Assembly (NCBI GenBank): GCA_016709225.1
Contig: JADJEE010000001.1
Coordinates: forward strand, 434,001 to 498,000
Length of the DNA stretch: 64,000 bases
From: Deltaproteobacteria bacterium
GTDB lineage: Bacteria; Myxococcota_A; Polyangia; Nannocystales; Nannocystaceae
Direction of reading: 5' to 3'
The position numbers and the translations under genes were made by a program. Positions within the stretch are counted from its first letter, which is position 1; every line of letters begins with the position of its first letter. Below are positions 43,901 to 52,658 of this stretch, piece after piece. The notes under the pieces are model-generated. The model was not told where the DNA came from. It did not search any database and was given only the letters and a program-made list of their open reading frames with translations.

Positions 43901-46143
43901 ATCGTGATGGTCGGTGCGTGCTCCTTCTTCGCCCACGCGAACGAACCGGTCGCCAACGCGTCGATGCGCGTCAGCGACGACAGCCCGAGCTCTGCCAGCG
44001 GTGGGGTCGGGACCGACGGCCCGGGCACCAGGCGATTGCCCGAGAGGTTGCGATACAGCCGACCGCCGCCGGCGCGATCGAGGATCAACAGATCGGACGG
44101 TCCGAAGGTGTCGATGTCGAGCACCCGCACCTGCCGCGGATCGACCGGCCCGCCCGCGCCCGCGCCGATCACCACCTTGCCGCCGAAGCGACCGCGACCG
44201 AGGTTGGGCCAGTACGCGATCTCGTCGCTGCGCACGCGCACGATGTCGGGCAAGCCGTCGCCGGTCATGTCGGCGACGACGATCGCCTCGGTGACGGGCG
44301 TGCCGTCGGGCACCAGGTCGCGCTCGGCATCGAAGAGCACCGGGCCCGGGCCGTTGGCCTCGTCGCCGTCGTGGGCGATCTCCGGCTGCTGCTCCCAGCC
44401 ATCGTTCGGCTGCGCGCCCATGCGGCGCCACCAGGTGTACGCGCCGTCGCGCGCGACGAGCACGTCGCACAGCCCGTCGCCGTCGAGATCCATCAGATAG
44501 ATCCGGTGCTGCTCGGCGTAGCCGTCCTTGCCGACCGGCGGGGTCTTGCTCGCTGCGATCTGTGCACCGGGCTGCCACGTCACGCCGTCGTCGGCGCGCG
44601 CGAACACGGTGCCGTCGGTGGGTCCGAACTCGACCAGCGCCGGCTGACCGGTGCCCGTCACGTCGAGCCAGCGCTGCAGGTGGGCGGCGGGATCGGGCGA
44701 CGGCGATGCACCAAACGCGATCGCTTCGGCCGGCGCGAACGTGCCGGGAGCATCGCCGGCGGCGCGATACATGAACCGTCCGCCCTCGCGCGTGAGCAGG
44801 CCGGTGCGACCGTTGCCGTCGAGATCGAATAGCTCGGCGTCGACGCGCGCAGGCGAGAGATCGAGCTCGCCGAGCGTCGCCGCATCGACGGTGCGGGTCG
44901 TCGGCGTCATCGTGCGCGGCGTGTACGTGAAGCGTCGCGGCGGCAGGGTGTTGGTCTGCGCTTCGCCGTAGCCGACGAGCGTCGCCGAGACCAGGAAGCT
45001 CGCCGCGGGGTCTTCGTCGTGGCCGAGCTCGAGCGCGCGCACCAGCACGGGCGCGGGGCCGAGCTGCGCGAAGCGGTGGAACACCAGCACGCGTCGGCAC
45101 AGCCGGCGCGTGCGGATCTCGAAGCCCGCACGCGCGCCGCTGAAGGCATCGGGGCGCACCGGCCAGCCGTGGTCGTCGTCGACCCCGGCGTCGCCACCCT
45201 TCGCGTGCTCGCCGTGATCGAACACCACCTCGAACATGAACCGCGAACGCGCGCCGTCGTCGTCGAGCGAGGCGAGGGCGATCGGCGCGTCGCCGGGTAC
45301 GTCGCGGTTGCCGTAGAGGATCCGCTTGAGATAGCGCTGCGGCTGCTCGCCGCCGCAGCGCGCACGCTCGGCGGGATCCGTGACGTCGACGTGGGTGAGA
45401 TCCTCGGCCTTGTAGCGATACACGATCACGTTGCCGCGATCGTCGCGCTGCTCCTGCAGCAACCACTGGAACACGTGGGTCGGATCGTCGGGGTCGGCGA
45501 CGCTCGACTCGGGCTCGAGGCCGAAGATCGACTGCACGTTGTCGGCCGTGCGCACGACGAAGTGCGAGCGACCGCCGAGCACGTGGCGCTCGATCCGTGC
45601 GAAGCCGCCTTCGGTCCGCGCGCGGTAGGCGATCACCGCAGCGCCGGTGGCCGCGTCGACGCCGGTGCCGATCTTCACCAGCTCGTCGGCGTCGGAGAAC
45701 TGGAACACGTCACTCTCCGCGTCGTCGTCGTACTCCGGCAGGCCGCGGCCGTGCTCGCGCAGGATCGCCTTGCTCGACGTGCGCGTGAAGTAGGGCACCG
45801 GCCCGCGCCACCCCCAGCCGAACGGCCCGTTGCCGCCCGCGGTCGTGTACGTGATCGCGACCTGCGGCGTGAGCCCGCGTGCGACCGGCAGTGGCATGGC
45901 GATCGCGACGCTGCCGGCACCGGTCGGCGCGTTGGTCGACCACTTCTCACCGACCTTGGGCAGCGCCATCCCGGCGGTCGCCTTGCCGGCTTCGGGCACG
46001 ACGGCACCCGGCGCCTCACCGCCGGGCACGAACGTGACGATCTCGTGCCGCTTGCCCGGCTGCAGCTCGAACCGGCCCAGGTTGCCGTCGGGCATCAGCC
46101 GCGCATCGATGCGCACGTCGAAGCCTGGGCGGGGCTCGGTCAT
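37993..46143 (-). CDS. Giant TcB/Rhs polymorphic toxin with embedded OmpA-like domain and nuclease tip
   Basis: 2,716 residues, no signal peptide. Order: SpvB-like domain (about 40-340; SVAIAMPLPVARGLTPQ, GNGPFGWGWR), FG-GAP/VCBS-like and TcdB middle regions (to about 1030), an OmpA-like segment (about 1040-1110 and 1195-1228; VVGHTDRVGATDDNLGISLQRA, INRRTELFFF) with a peptidoglycan-binding-like insert (FQRSVDGLD...GPDTRRAL), further TcB sequence, Rhs/YD repeats (about 1850-2390), core terminus GRWTSADPTGLSDGVNRYAY, and a unique tip of about 320 residues. The tip ends in a BECR-type nuclease (GLQHIVGEHGADFAARG, RPIYEFTFKGVQQRVAITVG). It overlaps the upstream gene by 4 nt. Confidence 0.88.
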   Translation of the reverse strand: MTEPRPGFDVRIDARLMPDGNLGRFELQPGKRHEIVTFVPGGEAPGAVVPEAGKATAGMALPKVGEKWSTNAPTGAGSVAIAMPLPVARGLTPQVAITYTTAGGNGPFGWGWRGPVPYFTRTSSKAILREHGRGLPEYDDDAESDVFQFSDADELVKIGTGVDAATGAAVIAYRARTEGGFARIERHVLGGRSHFVVRTADNVQSIFGLEPESSVADPDDPTHVFQWLLQEQRDDRGNVIVYRYKAEDLTHVDVTDPAERARCGGEQPQRYLKRILYGNRDVPGDAPIALASLDDDGARSRFMFEVVFDHGEHAKGGDAGVDDDHGWPVRPDAFSGARAGFEIRTRRLCRRVLVFHRFAQLGPAPVLVRALELGHDEDPAASFLVSATLVGYGEAQTNTLPPRRFTYTPRTMTPTTRTVDAATLGELDLSPARVDAELFDLDGNGRTGLLTREGGRFMYRAAGDAPGTFAPAEAIAFGASPSPDPAAHLQRWLDVTGTGQPALVEFGPTDGTVFARADDGVTWQPGAQIAASKTPPVGKDGYAEQHRIYLMDLDGDGLCDVLVARDGAYTWWRRMGAQPNDGWEQQPEIAHDGDEANGPGPVLFDAERDLVPDGTPVTEAIVVADMTGDGLPDIVRVRSDEIAYWPNLGRGRFGGKVVIGAGAGGPVDPRQVRVLDIDTFGPSDLLILDRAGGGRLYRNLSGNRLVPGPSVPTPPLAELGLSSLTRIDALATGSFAWAKKEHAPTITIVDFMAERPGLLVRDDGGTGLRTTIRYGTSTAHAMRASAAGTPWRTRLPITVTVVDGVVVEDLVRGSRFSSSYRYAHGHFDGPEREFRGFGFVEQIDEENVGGTGARSSAFQTDDPTHTLPALRARTWFWNGSELDLSDEYDRFDAQAKVLPPPDLSAFGEDDRREAARALRGVTLRSESYGDAPGPGGDVDAAKRPLVTTTHGWSVRAIQAKGGEHHGVMLPLAEQSLTYTYERQSTPDPRLVQTAVLETDELGFATRTATVAYPRRAAAPEPPVVPPPPPKPDPGTPGSVLLRLVGFAFDTDKSFVLPGAIAGLVVLKAQFAAQAAAGSGGEVLVVGHTDRVGATDDNLGISLQRARRVVEFLRHDVDGWLLLYDPSMPASIRWGAHEDALMLEAVGFGGDLGGFQRSVDGLDEGGAMGPDTRRALVQRYMDRAGPPIAATLPVHAIGAGESFPAEATADGVASAINRRTELFFFRDAVDPPAPETFLSPDDPAYATWVSRVTQRADVEAASGSVSPVDGAGLVPAPEPEPRPEAATPTMATDDPQLRTAFVVAEVQLVHQQGADVHRLGTVVESRSFEVHGKPGDPRAPMSLAALKAAGSGGAEIPFAQAPSGGHERRLLSKSRAYFYDDALAHKAPLGVVGKRALPAKSLAMAFTKEHAAEILAPMMVASRGDVAEGVLAAGGYLEEDGGWWVPSARTVFSADAFYQPVATIDPFGNMTQWIAYDRDHYLVVRQVTVPAEGTRLMSSVAYEYRSFGARGSFDPNGSATIRHFDGLGRVTSEMRRGDPSGKEIEPSDDGKPLRASDIGSEGDVEESPTALFTYDDDAFVRGGGPRSVTRAVKIEYGRQQLRVSLGVTYLDGAGGVLQEKVRTAGGKFRASGRTVVNNKGLPVLEYAPFIAGGAGFDPSASQLVARLHYDGLGRCVRVDAPDGTHTRTEFDAWETTAFDRNDTVLDSEWLAANREGTPAQQAAAAGAVAHANTPTTTRLDVLGRPVAVFTRHRDEDGNDVLLATRQDLDIAGNVREVIDARGNVAERREHGMLGQVLRTVSVDAGESRGLADVVGAPLRAVDARGNKFFVVYDVLRRPIEEWVSPAGQGEVLLTKRVWGDGVNQDAAGGVRQRGRLVRVYDGGGETRIEAYDLDGHATKVSRRVLDLPRMLTMAQNDGVAPRARMDWSSLGGAVALAEIDELVAMVGRLEDTAYVTTTRYDAQGRVVQTRLPMSGSTHRSSYTDDGLLERIDRETAAGTHERVYEAEDFDHLGRPRSVRHGEHAARTSFTYDPVTERLLRLQSHGGGHSLQDLHYSYDPVGNLTQVRDAAQAIVYRDNAALEAVNDYRYDALYRLVEASGREHEGQAANGRTPRTSDAVVVPLRATSPNDPKAMRRYVQRYRYDAVGNLRTLQHHAGAGSFRREYAYAEHGNRLRATGNAAESLHERYAYDVAGHMVAMPHLQKLVWNENDALELVHRGTQQVWLQYAGGVRVRKLVRSGEGVVEDRVYLGAEELYTKRRAGVVVERTLTEHVGGALQVDIKLVADGNTIAKPVALRRYALADHLGSVKLEMDPDGQVIAYEEFHSYGTSSYRAMRSGLDAAASRYRYTGMERDEETGLAQHGARYYAAWLGRWTSADPTGLSDGVNRYAYCRGSPTGSRDRDGARTEDIPVLVGAGASEELVLDLHDENGAPLRARTWDETAADVRERYQEAQRANNEQLAWDWTMEIAAAQFIEAQAKRHAPTIEELYPALGGYFTEKHDKAVATAFDRSAPWLEREIASIEAPALALFALGDSIGSSILNLPRNGDLAIQHAMFGEPGEALHFGLLAVFGLLDIAGIAALRPRPPARIVIGDGALLAAEGGGLLRELAAAGVKHNPSEVLVVEKIGGRIMFLEKGTSKAGLQHIVGEHGADFAARGIAETEIPEALFTALRSGTQVGMQGSRPIYEFTFKGVQQRVAITVGDNGFIVGANPAAR
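38960..40215 (-). repeat. Rhs-core direct repeat, copy 2 (inside the full-length gene)
   Basis: Partner of 36070-37325. Beyond 40215 the full-length gene continues with unique upstream Rhs repeats; below 38960 it continues with its own tip. The few differences include GGG to GCG at 40216 immediately after the match. Confidence 0.88.
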
Positions 46144-46739
46144 CGCTCGTCGTCCAGGCTGCCTGCGCGGACCTGCGTCACGTCGAGCTCCACGCGCGCG
46201 CGCACGCGAATCGGCGCGTAGTGGATGGGCTTCGCCGATGGCTGCCCACGCAGGTCGCCGCGGCGATCGTCGGCGTCGATCGTGCAGACGAAGCGGCCGG
46301 CGAGGGGATGGAAGTCTTGGTCGACCACGATGAAGGCGACGAAGGTCGTGTCCTGCTCGGTCGGCACCGGATCACGGATCAGCGTGTGCAGCGGCAGCGC
46401 GGGTTCGTCGAAGGCCGACGCTCGGTGCTCCCAGCGCCCACCGACGGCACGCGGGATCGCTCGCAGCTCGAACAGGCCGCGCGCGATGGCGTCAGCCGTG
46501 AGCTCGACGAGCAGCTCGACCTCATCGCCCTCGGAAACGTCGTCGTCGCAGCGCCAGCCGGGCGCGACGCGTTGCGCGACGAAGCGCCGGAGCAGCGCGC
46601 GATTGCTGGCGCTGCTGGCCACGAGGCGTGCGAGGGTGTCGACGTACCCGCGGCGCTGCGCGAGCTCGGGCGCGCGACCCGGCGTCCGCTCGACCAACTC
46701 CCAGTCGGCCTCGAACCCCCAGAGCAGCAGCTGGGACAT
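46140..46739 (-). CDS. Unknown 199-aa protein coupled to the Rhs toxin gene
   Basis: Starts at ATG 46739 with GAGGTGA upstream; the stop overlaps the Rhs start (ATGA). No signal peptide or membrane segment. It is acidic with alternating helix and strand predictions: LLLWGFEADWELVERTP at the start, DEVELLVELTADAIARGLFEL in the middle and TTFVAFIVVDQDFHPLAGRF later. Translational coupling suggests that it binds or helps export the toxin, as adaptor or chaperone genes do in such loci. No family recognised. Confidence 0.6.
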   Translation of the reverse strand: MSQLLLWGFEADWELVERTPGRAPELAQRRGYVDTLARLVASSASNRALLRRFVAQRVAPGWRCDDDVSEGDEVELLVELTADAIARGLFELRAIPRAVGGRWEHRASAFDEPALPLHTLIRDPVPTEQDTTFVAFIVVDQDFHPLAGRFVCTIDADDRRGDLRGQPSAKPIHYAPIRVRARVELDVTQVRAGSLDDER

Positions 46740-46893
46740 CACCGTCACCTCGTGGAATCGTCGCCGTCGTGGTCGGTGCACAGCGTGCCGTCGATGCGGA
46801 GGCACGGCAAGCTGTCCGTCGGGGTCAGGTCGGCTCGTTGCGCAACGATCGATCGGGCAGGGGGCGGCGCCCTGGAGCTCCACGACGGAGGGT

Positions 46894-47616
46894 CTACGGC
46901 GTCACCACCGGCCCGCGATCGAGTCGCGAGAGGTGGCGCTCGCCGAGCAGGAATGCCTGCGTCAGCCACACCGCCCGCGAGGCGTCGCGCACCGCCATCG
47001 CCCAGTCGTACTCGGCGGGGTGCAGCAGCTTCATCGGCAGGATCCACACCGGGTCGCCGTGATCGCGGGCGAGCACCGCGTGGGCGCCGAGGGTCTCGCC
47101 CGAGAACGGGATGCCGACCAACGTGCCGTGCACGCCGTGGTGACTGCGCCAGGCCTCGAGGCCGGGGACCGGCATGACGCCCAGCGTGAGGCACTGGTGA
47201 TGCCGCAGTCGTGCGCGCAGATCGAAGCGCTGCGTCACCAACCAGTTGCTCGCGGCCCACAACAGCGGCGCCACCCAGGCGGGCACCGGCGCGTTGGCGT
47301 CGCCCGACACGGGCGCTTCGATCGCGAGCTCGATCCAGTAGCGGAAGTTCGGCAGCTCGACGTGCAGGCTGGGGTCCCACGCGTCGGAGAGGCCGTCGGT
47401 GACGACGAGCACGGTGGCGCCGCGATGCACCACGCGCAGGCGACCGAGCGGCTGGGCTGGCCACGGCACCAGCTCGATGTTGCCGGCCTCGCCGGTGCGA
47501 CGGCCGGCGAGCCGACCGATGGGTCGCTCGTCGAGGGCGCCCAGCCGCGCGAGCGAGGCCAGGCGCTGGTCGGGCAGGGGCGGCGGCGGACCAAAGCTGC
47601 CTTCGTGGACGGACAA
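46894..47616 (-). CDS. SUFU-like protein upstream of the toxin operon
   Basis: About 240 residues from TTG 47616; an ATG at 47736 would add 40 Arg/Pro-rich residues that look non-coding. TVLVVTDGLSDAWDP, FRYWIELAIEAP, PAWVAPLLWAASNWL and DPVWILPMKLLHPAEYDWA match the order expected for bacterial SUFU (suppressor-of-fused) domains, a family often found as immunity proteins in polymorphic toxin loci. It is 154 bp upstream of the toxin's coupled gene and transcribed the same way. The family call rests on motif order and is moderate. Confidence 0.55.
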   Translation of the reverse strand: MSVHEGSFGPPPPLPDQRLASLARLGALDERPIGRLAGRRTGEAGNIELVPWPAQPLGRLRVVHRGATVLVVTDGLSDAWDPSLHVELPNFRYWIELAIEAPVSGDANAPVPAWVAPLLWAASNWLVTQRFDLRARLRHHQCLTLGVMPVPGLEAWRSHHGVHGTLVGIPFSGETLGAHAVLARDHGDPVWILPMKLLHPAEYDWAMAVRDASRAVWLTQAFLLGERHLSRLDRGPVVTP

Positions 47617-47778
47617 CGACGTCGGGCTCCGACGACGATGGTACGGCGGGGGCCGCGACCCGTCACGAAGCCCCGTGATTCCGTGGAGATCCGAGCAATC
47701 CTGCGTGGCGGCAACCCAAGCCGGACGCTCGCGCATAGGGACCTCCGCCGCGCCCTTGCGGCCGCGAAGGACCCCACC

Positions 47779-48867
<1,089 letters not shown>

Positions 48868-48931
48868 TCCATCGCGCGCCGCCACGCCCCGCGATGTTCC
48901 GCGCGGCCCCTCGCTCGCCCGCTTTGCGAGC

Positions 48932-49660
48932 ATGATGACGCCGGTGCAGCCGCCGCACGACAGCACGCGGACCGAAGCCCCCTGCGGGTGGAGCCACGCG
49001 TTGTTGGCGGGCTTTCGCGCCGGCGAACCCCAGGCCCTGCGCGAGGTCTATCGCATGCACGTCCGCGACATCACTGGCCTGCTGCGTCACGGCTTCGGCT
49101 TCACGGCCGCGGGCCGCTCGCATCGCTTCGTCGGGCTGCAGCAGGCCTTCGAGCTCCACGACGCGCTGCACGAGACCTTCGTGCGGGCGTTCGAGCCCGC
49201 CGCGCGCCAGGGCTTCGACGGCATCCGGCCGTACGGGCCCTACCTGCGGACCATCGCGCGCAACGTGGTGCTGCGCAGCTTTCGAAAGCACCGCGAGATG
49301 TTCCCAGTGCAGGACGACGCGGGCCACGACGAAGGCCTCGGGGTGGTGCTCGAGTCGGACGCGCCGAGCCCCGAGCAGAGCGCGCTCGAGCGCGAGCTGC
49401 AGGCGGTCGTGCGCGAGTTCCTCGCGCAGGTCGGTGCCGACGATCGAGCGCTGCTGCAGGCGCGCTTCGTCGACGGCCTCTCGCAGCGCGATGCCGCCGA
49501 CGCGCTGGGCCTGGGGCGACAGCAGGTGCGCGCGCGCGAGGCTCGGCTGCGCGAGGCGCTGTTGGTGTGGCTGCGCAGCAAGGACGGCGGTCAGCCCTTC
49601 GAGCTGCTGGGCGCGCTGCCGGTGACGCTGGCGGGGCTGCTCGCGGAGGCACTGCGATGA
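48932..49660 (+). CDS. Sigma-70 family RNA polymerase sigma factor
   Basis: 242 residues. Region 2 is seen in LREVYRMHVRDITGLL and FELHDALHETFVRAF with PYGPYLRTIARNVVLRSFRKHRE; region 4 in VGADDRALLQARFVDGLSQRDAADALGLGRQQVRAREARLREAL (read in parts), a helix-turn-helix. The region 2 helix is longer than in standard ECF factors. The stop overlaps the next gene by 4 nt, so sigma and putative anti-sigma are coupled. Confidence 0.8.
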   Translation: MMTPVQPPHDSTRTEAPCGWSHALLAGFRAGEPQALREVYRMHVRDITGLLRHGFGFTAAGRSHRFVGLQQAFELHDALHETFVRAFEPAARQGFDGIRPYGPYLRTIARNVVLRSFRKHREMFPVQDDAGHDEGLGVVLESDAPSPEQSALERELQAVVREFLAQVGADDRALLQARFVDGLSQRDAADALGLGRQQVRAREARLREALLVWLRSKDGGQPFELLGALPVTLAGLLAEALR

Positions 49661-50538
49661 GGTGGATCGCCGGGCGTTGGCGACGCTGGCGACGGCCGGC
49701 GATCGAGCGCGCCGCACTGGGTGAGCTCGGCGCACGCGATGTGCAGCGGTTGTTTGGTCGCCTGCGCGACGAGCCGGGCCTGCGGCGGGCGTTCGATCGC
49801 AGCATGCTCGCGATGCGCGTGCTCGAGCACGCCGAGGTCGCACAGGCCGAGATCGATCTGGTCGAGCAGTGGCTGACCGCCGACGGCGTACTCGGCCCGG
49901 CGGCGGCGCCCCGGCAGCGCGCGTGGCCGCTGGCGTTGGCCGCCACGATGGCCGCCGCTGCGGCGGTGTGGCTGCTGCGACCGCCGGCGCCGCCGCAGCC
50001 CGCCGACGGCTTCGGCGTGAAGGGTGGGGCAGACACGCGCCCCTTGGGTCTGCAGCTGCTGTGCGACGATCACCGTCGCGTGCCGCCCTCGGTCGACGAT
50101 CGCGGGGGCCACTGCCCGCTCGGCGGCACCTTGGCGTTCGCGATCCGCGTCGCCGGCACGCACCGCGGCGGCGAGGTGCTGGTGGTGTTCGGCGTCGATG
50201 ATCGCGGCGATGTGCAGTACTACCTGCCCACGCCCGACGAGCCCGCCGAGGTGGTGTCGTGGCCGCGCGACGCGTGGCAGCCGCTGACGCGCGCGGTCAC
50301 GCTATCGGTGAACCACCACGCCGGCGTCGTGCGCGTGTACGCAGCGCTGCTCCCGAGCGCGCCGAGCCTCGCAGCGATCGACGAGGCCGCCGCCGCGCTC
50401 GCGCGCTCGTCTGCGACCGGAGAAGATCGGCCGTGGTCCGAGCGTCTGCCGCCCGACGCGACGTTGCTGCGCGGCTGCGATGCCTGGCGCTGCGCGTTCG
50501 CGACGTCCGAACTCGTGATCGACGGAGAACCCCGATGA
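49657..50538 (+). CDS. Single-TM protein in anti-sigma position with DUF4384-like domain
   Basis: 293 residues. A cytoplasmic N-terminal part (about 1-85, helical, Arg-rich) leads into one membrane segment (PLALAATMAAAAAVWLL, about 90-107), then a periplasmic beta-rich domain (GTLAFAIRVAGTHRGGEVLVVFG, DVQYYLPTPDEPAEV) like the DUF4384 type seen beside caspase-like proteins. It overlaps the sigma gene upstream and the caspase gene downstream by 4 nt each. The N-terminal part could hold the sigma factor at the membrane, but no ZAS zinc motif is present. Confidence 0.6.
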   Translation: MRWIAGRWRRWRRPAIERAALGELGARDVQRLFGRLRDEPGLRRAFDRSMLAMRVLEHAEVAQAEIDLVEQWLTADGVLGPAAAPRQRAWPLALAATMAAAAAVWLLRPPAPPQPADGFGVKGGADTRPLGLQLLCDDHRRVPPSVDDRGGHCPLGGTLAFAIRVAGTHRGGEVLVVFGVDDRGDVQYYLPTPDEPAEVVSWPRDAWQPLTRAVTLSVNHHAGVVRVYAALLPSAPSLAAIDEAAAALARSSATGEDRPWSERLPPDATLLRGCDAWRCAFATSELVIDGEPR

Positions 50539-52646
50539 ATCGCAAGCTGACCCGGTGGCTGATCTCGGCGGCGCTGGCGTGCCCCATGCTGGCGCCGGTG
50601 GCTGCACACGCGGCCGGCGAGCCGACCACGGCCGCGGCCGCGGTGCCGCCGGTCGAGCCCGCTGCGGTGCGGCGCTTCGCGCTGGTGGTCGGCAGCAACC
50701 ACGCCCTCGATCGCCGGCAGAGCCAGCTGCGCTACGCCGACGACGACGCCGCCAAGCTGGCCGACGCGCTGCGTCAGGCCGAGGTCGACGTGACGCTGCT
50801 GGTGCGGCTCGATCACGAGTCACAGGCGCGCAACCCCGAACTCGCCGGCACCACCGCCGCGCCGACCCGCGCGAACCTCCACGCGCAGTGGCAAGGCCTG
50901 CGCGATCGCATGTCCGCGGCCAAGGCCGACGGGCATCCGGTCGAGCTGCTGTTCTTCTACAGCGGCCACGGCGACGTCGGGCCCGACGGTCAGGGCTATC
51001 TCACGCTCGACGACGGCAAGCTCACCCGCGCCGATCTGTTCGGCACGCTGCTCGCCACCTCGCCGGCGCAATTCAACCACGTGCTGATCGACGCCTGTCG
51101 CAGCGAGCAGTTCGTGCTCTCGCGCGGGCGTGGTCGCTGGCGGGGCGACCAGGCGGACGGTAGCTACGGCGAGGCGGTCAAGCGCTACCTCGATACCCAC
51201 CACTTGGGCGCGTTCCCCAACACCGGCGTGATCCTGGCCCACTCGGTCGATCAGCAGACCCACGAGTGGGAGCGCTACCACGGCGGTATCTTCACCCACG
51301 AGCTGGTCTCGGGCCTGCGCGGCGGCGCCGATCTGAACGGTGACGGTCACATCGAGTACAGCGAGCTCGGCGCGTTCGTGTCGGCGGCCAACAGCTCGGT
51401 CGATGATCCGCGCGCGCGCCTACAGGTGGTGGTGCGGCCGCCCGCCGACGACGAGCGTCACGCAATGCTGGTGCACCGCGACCTCATGGGCAGCCGCATG
51501 TTGCTGCTCACGGGCGACGGCGCCGATCTCTGGACCCTCGAAGACGACCACGGCATCCGCATCGCCGACGTGCGACGCAGCGGTGAACGCCCCGGCTACC
51601 TGCGGCTGCCCGAAGGTGACATCTTCGTCGCGCGCGAGCGGCCCGGCGACGACGGGACCGTCCACGAGGAGGGCCGCATCGCGGCCTCGCAGTCCGGCAT
51701 CATCCTGGCGTCGATGCTCGAGTTCGGCGCGCCGACCCGTCAGGGGCGCGGTGCGATCGACGAGTCGCTGCGCGCGGGCCTGTTCGCGACCCCGTTCGGC
51801 CCCGGGTACTACGCCGGCTTCGTCGATCGCACGGGCTTGTTGCCGGTGCGCGAGAGCGACGTGCCGCCGGTGTGGGCGACCGCGCTGGCGCCCGCCCAGC
51901 CGCCGGCCGCGTCGCCGGGGACATCGGCGCCGCCGGTGGTCGCGACGGCCGCGCGTCCGCCCGAGGCGGCGAAGTCCGGCGACGAGGACGACGAGCGCGA
52001 GCCGTGGGGCAGCATCTCGCTCGGCACCATCGTGACGCCGTTCGCCCAGGGTGCGGCGATCCACACCGACGGGCTCAAGCGCGTCACCGCCAACGGCTTC
52101 GGTGGACCGCGGCGTGCCGCGGCCTTCCGCGGCATGGATCTGCGGTGGAACTTCACCTCGCTGCGTGCCCACGATCGCTACCCGCGTTGGGTCGGCTACT
52201 TCCGCTCGGGCTATACCGCCGGAGCGGCCGACTTCGTCAGCACCGACACGCGCGCCGGCACGGCGACCTCGCTGTCGTACGTGACGATCCCGCTGTTCGT
52301 CGGCGGCAGCTTCTACCCGTTCCACAACTTCCCCCTGCGGCCGTTCATGGGCATGGGCGCCGGGGTCGACATCCTGCGGGTCGACTATGCCCGCCGCGCG
52401 TCCAACCGCCTGCGGGATGTCAGCGCGCGCATCGGCTTCGAGCTGCACGCGGGCCTCGAGCTGCGCATCACCAACTACGTGGCGATCACGGCCGAGGTGC
52501 AGCAGCTGTGGAGCGCGCGGCGGCGCCTGAAGGGCGTGCCGGATTTCTCCAACGAGGGCTTCACCATCATCACCGGCATTGCAGCCGGCTTCCCGCTGCA
52601 GAAGACGAAGCCGAGCCGGGCGCACCAGCGGGGACGGCGTCGCTGA
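50535..52646 (+). CDS. Exported caspase-fold protease fused to a beta-barrel domain
   Basis: 703 residues. Signal peptide (about 1-27). Residues about 45-330 are a peptidase C14-like caspase domain: FALVVGSNHAL, dyad His145 in FFYSGHGD and Cys188 in LIDACRSE. A canonical EF-hand loop DLNGDGHIEYSE (D266-E277) follows the His-Glu-rich FTHELVSGLRGG, suggesting Ca control. After an Ala/Pro linker (about 455-490), residues about 500-695 form a beta-barrel domain (WVGYFRSGYTAG, LSYVTIPLFVGGSFYPF, GFELHAGLELRITNYVAITAE) closely related to the 47779 gene. A protease with this layout would be tethered in or passed through the outer membrane. Confidence 0.8.
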   Translation: MNRKLTRWLISAALACPMLAPVAAHAAGEPTTAAAAVPPVEPAAVRRFALVVGSNHALDRRQSQLRYADDDAAKLADALRQAEVDVTLLVRLDHESQARNPELAGTTAAPTRANLHAQWQGLRDRMSAAKADGHPVELLFFYSGHGDVGPDGQGYLTLDDGKLTRADLFGTLLATSPAQFNHVLIDACRSEQFVLSRGRGRWRGDQADGSYGEAVKRYLDTHHLGAFPNTGVILAHSVDQQTHEWERYHGGIFTHELVSGLRGGADLNGDGHIEYSELGAFVSAANSSVDDPRARLQVVVRPPADDERHAMLVHRDLMGSRMLLLTGDGADLWTLEDDHGIRIADVRRSGERPGYLRLPEGDIFVARERPGDDGTVHEEGRIAASQSGIILASMLEFGAPTRQGRGAIDESLRAGLFATPFGPGYYAGFVDRTGLLPVRESDVPPVWATALAPAQPPAASPGTSAPPVVATAARPPEAAKSGDEDDEREPWGSISLGTIVTPFAQGAAIHTDGLKRVTANGFGGPRRAAAFRGMDLRWNFTSLRAHDRYPRWVGYFRSGYTAGAADFVSTDTRAGTATSLSYVTIPLFVGGSFYPFHNFPLRPFMGMGAGVDILRVDYARRASNRLRDVSARIGFELHAGLELRITNYVAITAEVQQLWSARRRLKGVPDFSNEGFTIITGIAAGFPLQKTKPSRAHQRGRRR

Positions 52647-52658
52647 CCGCAGGCGGCG

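Noticed and set aside
42154..44832. 892-aa plus-strand frame inside the Rhs gene
   Set aside because: Mirror of Rhs coding with His/Arg/Ala-rich content; no start signal or domain.
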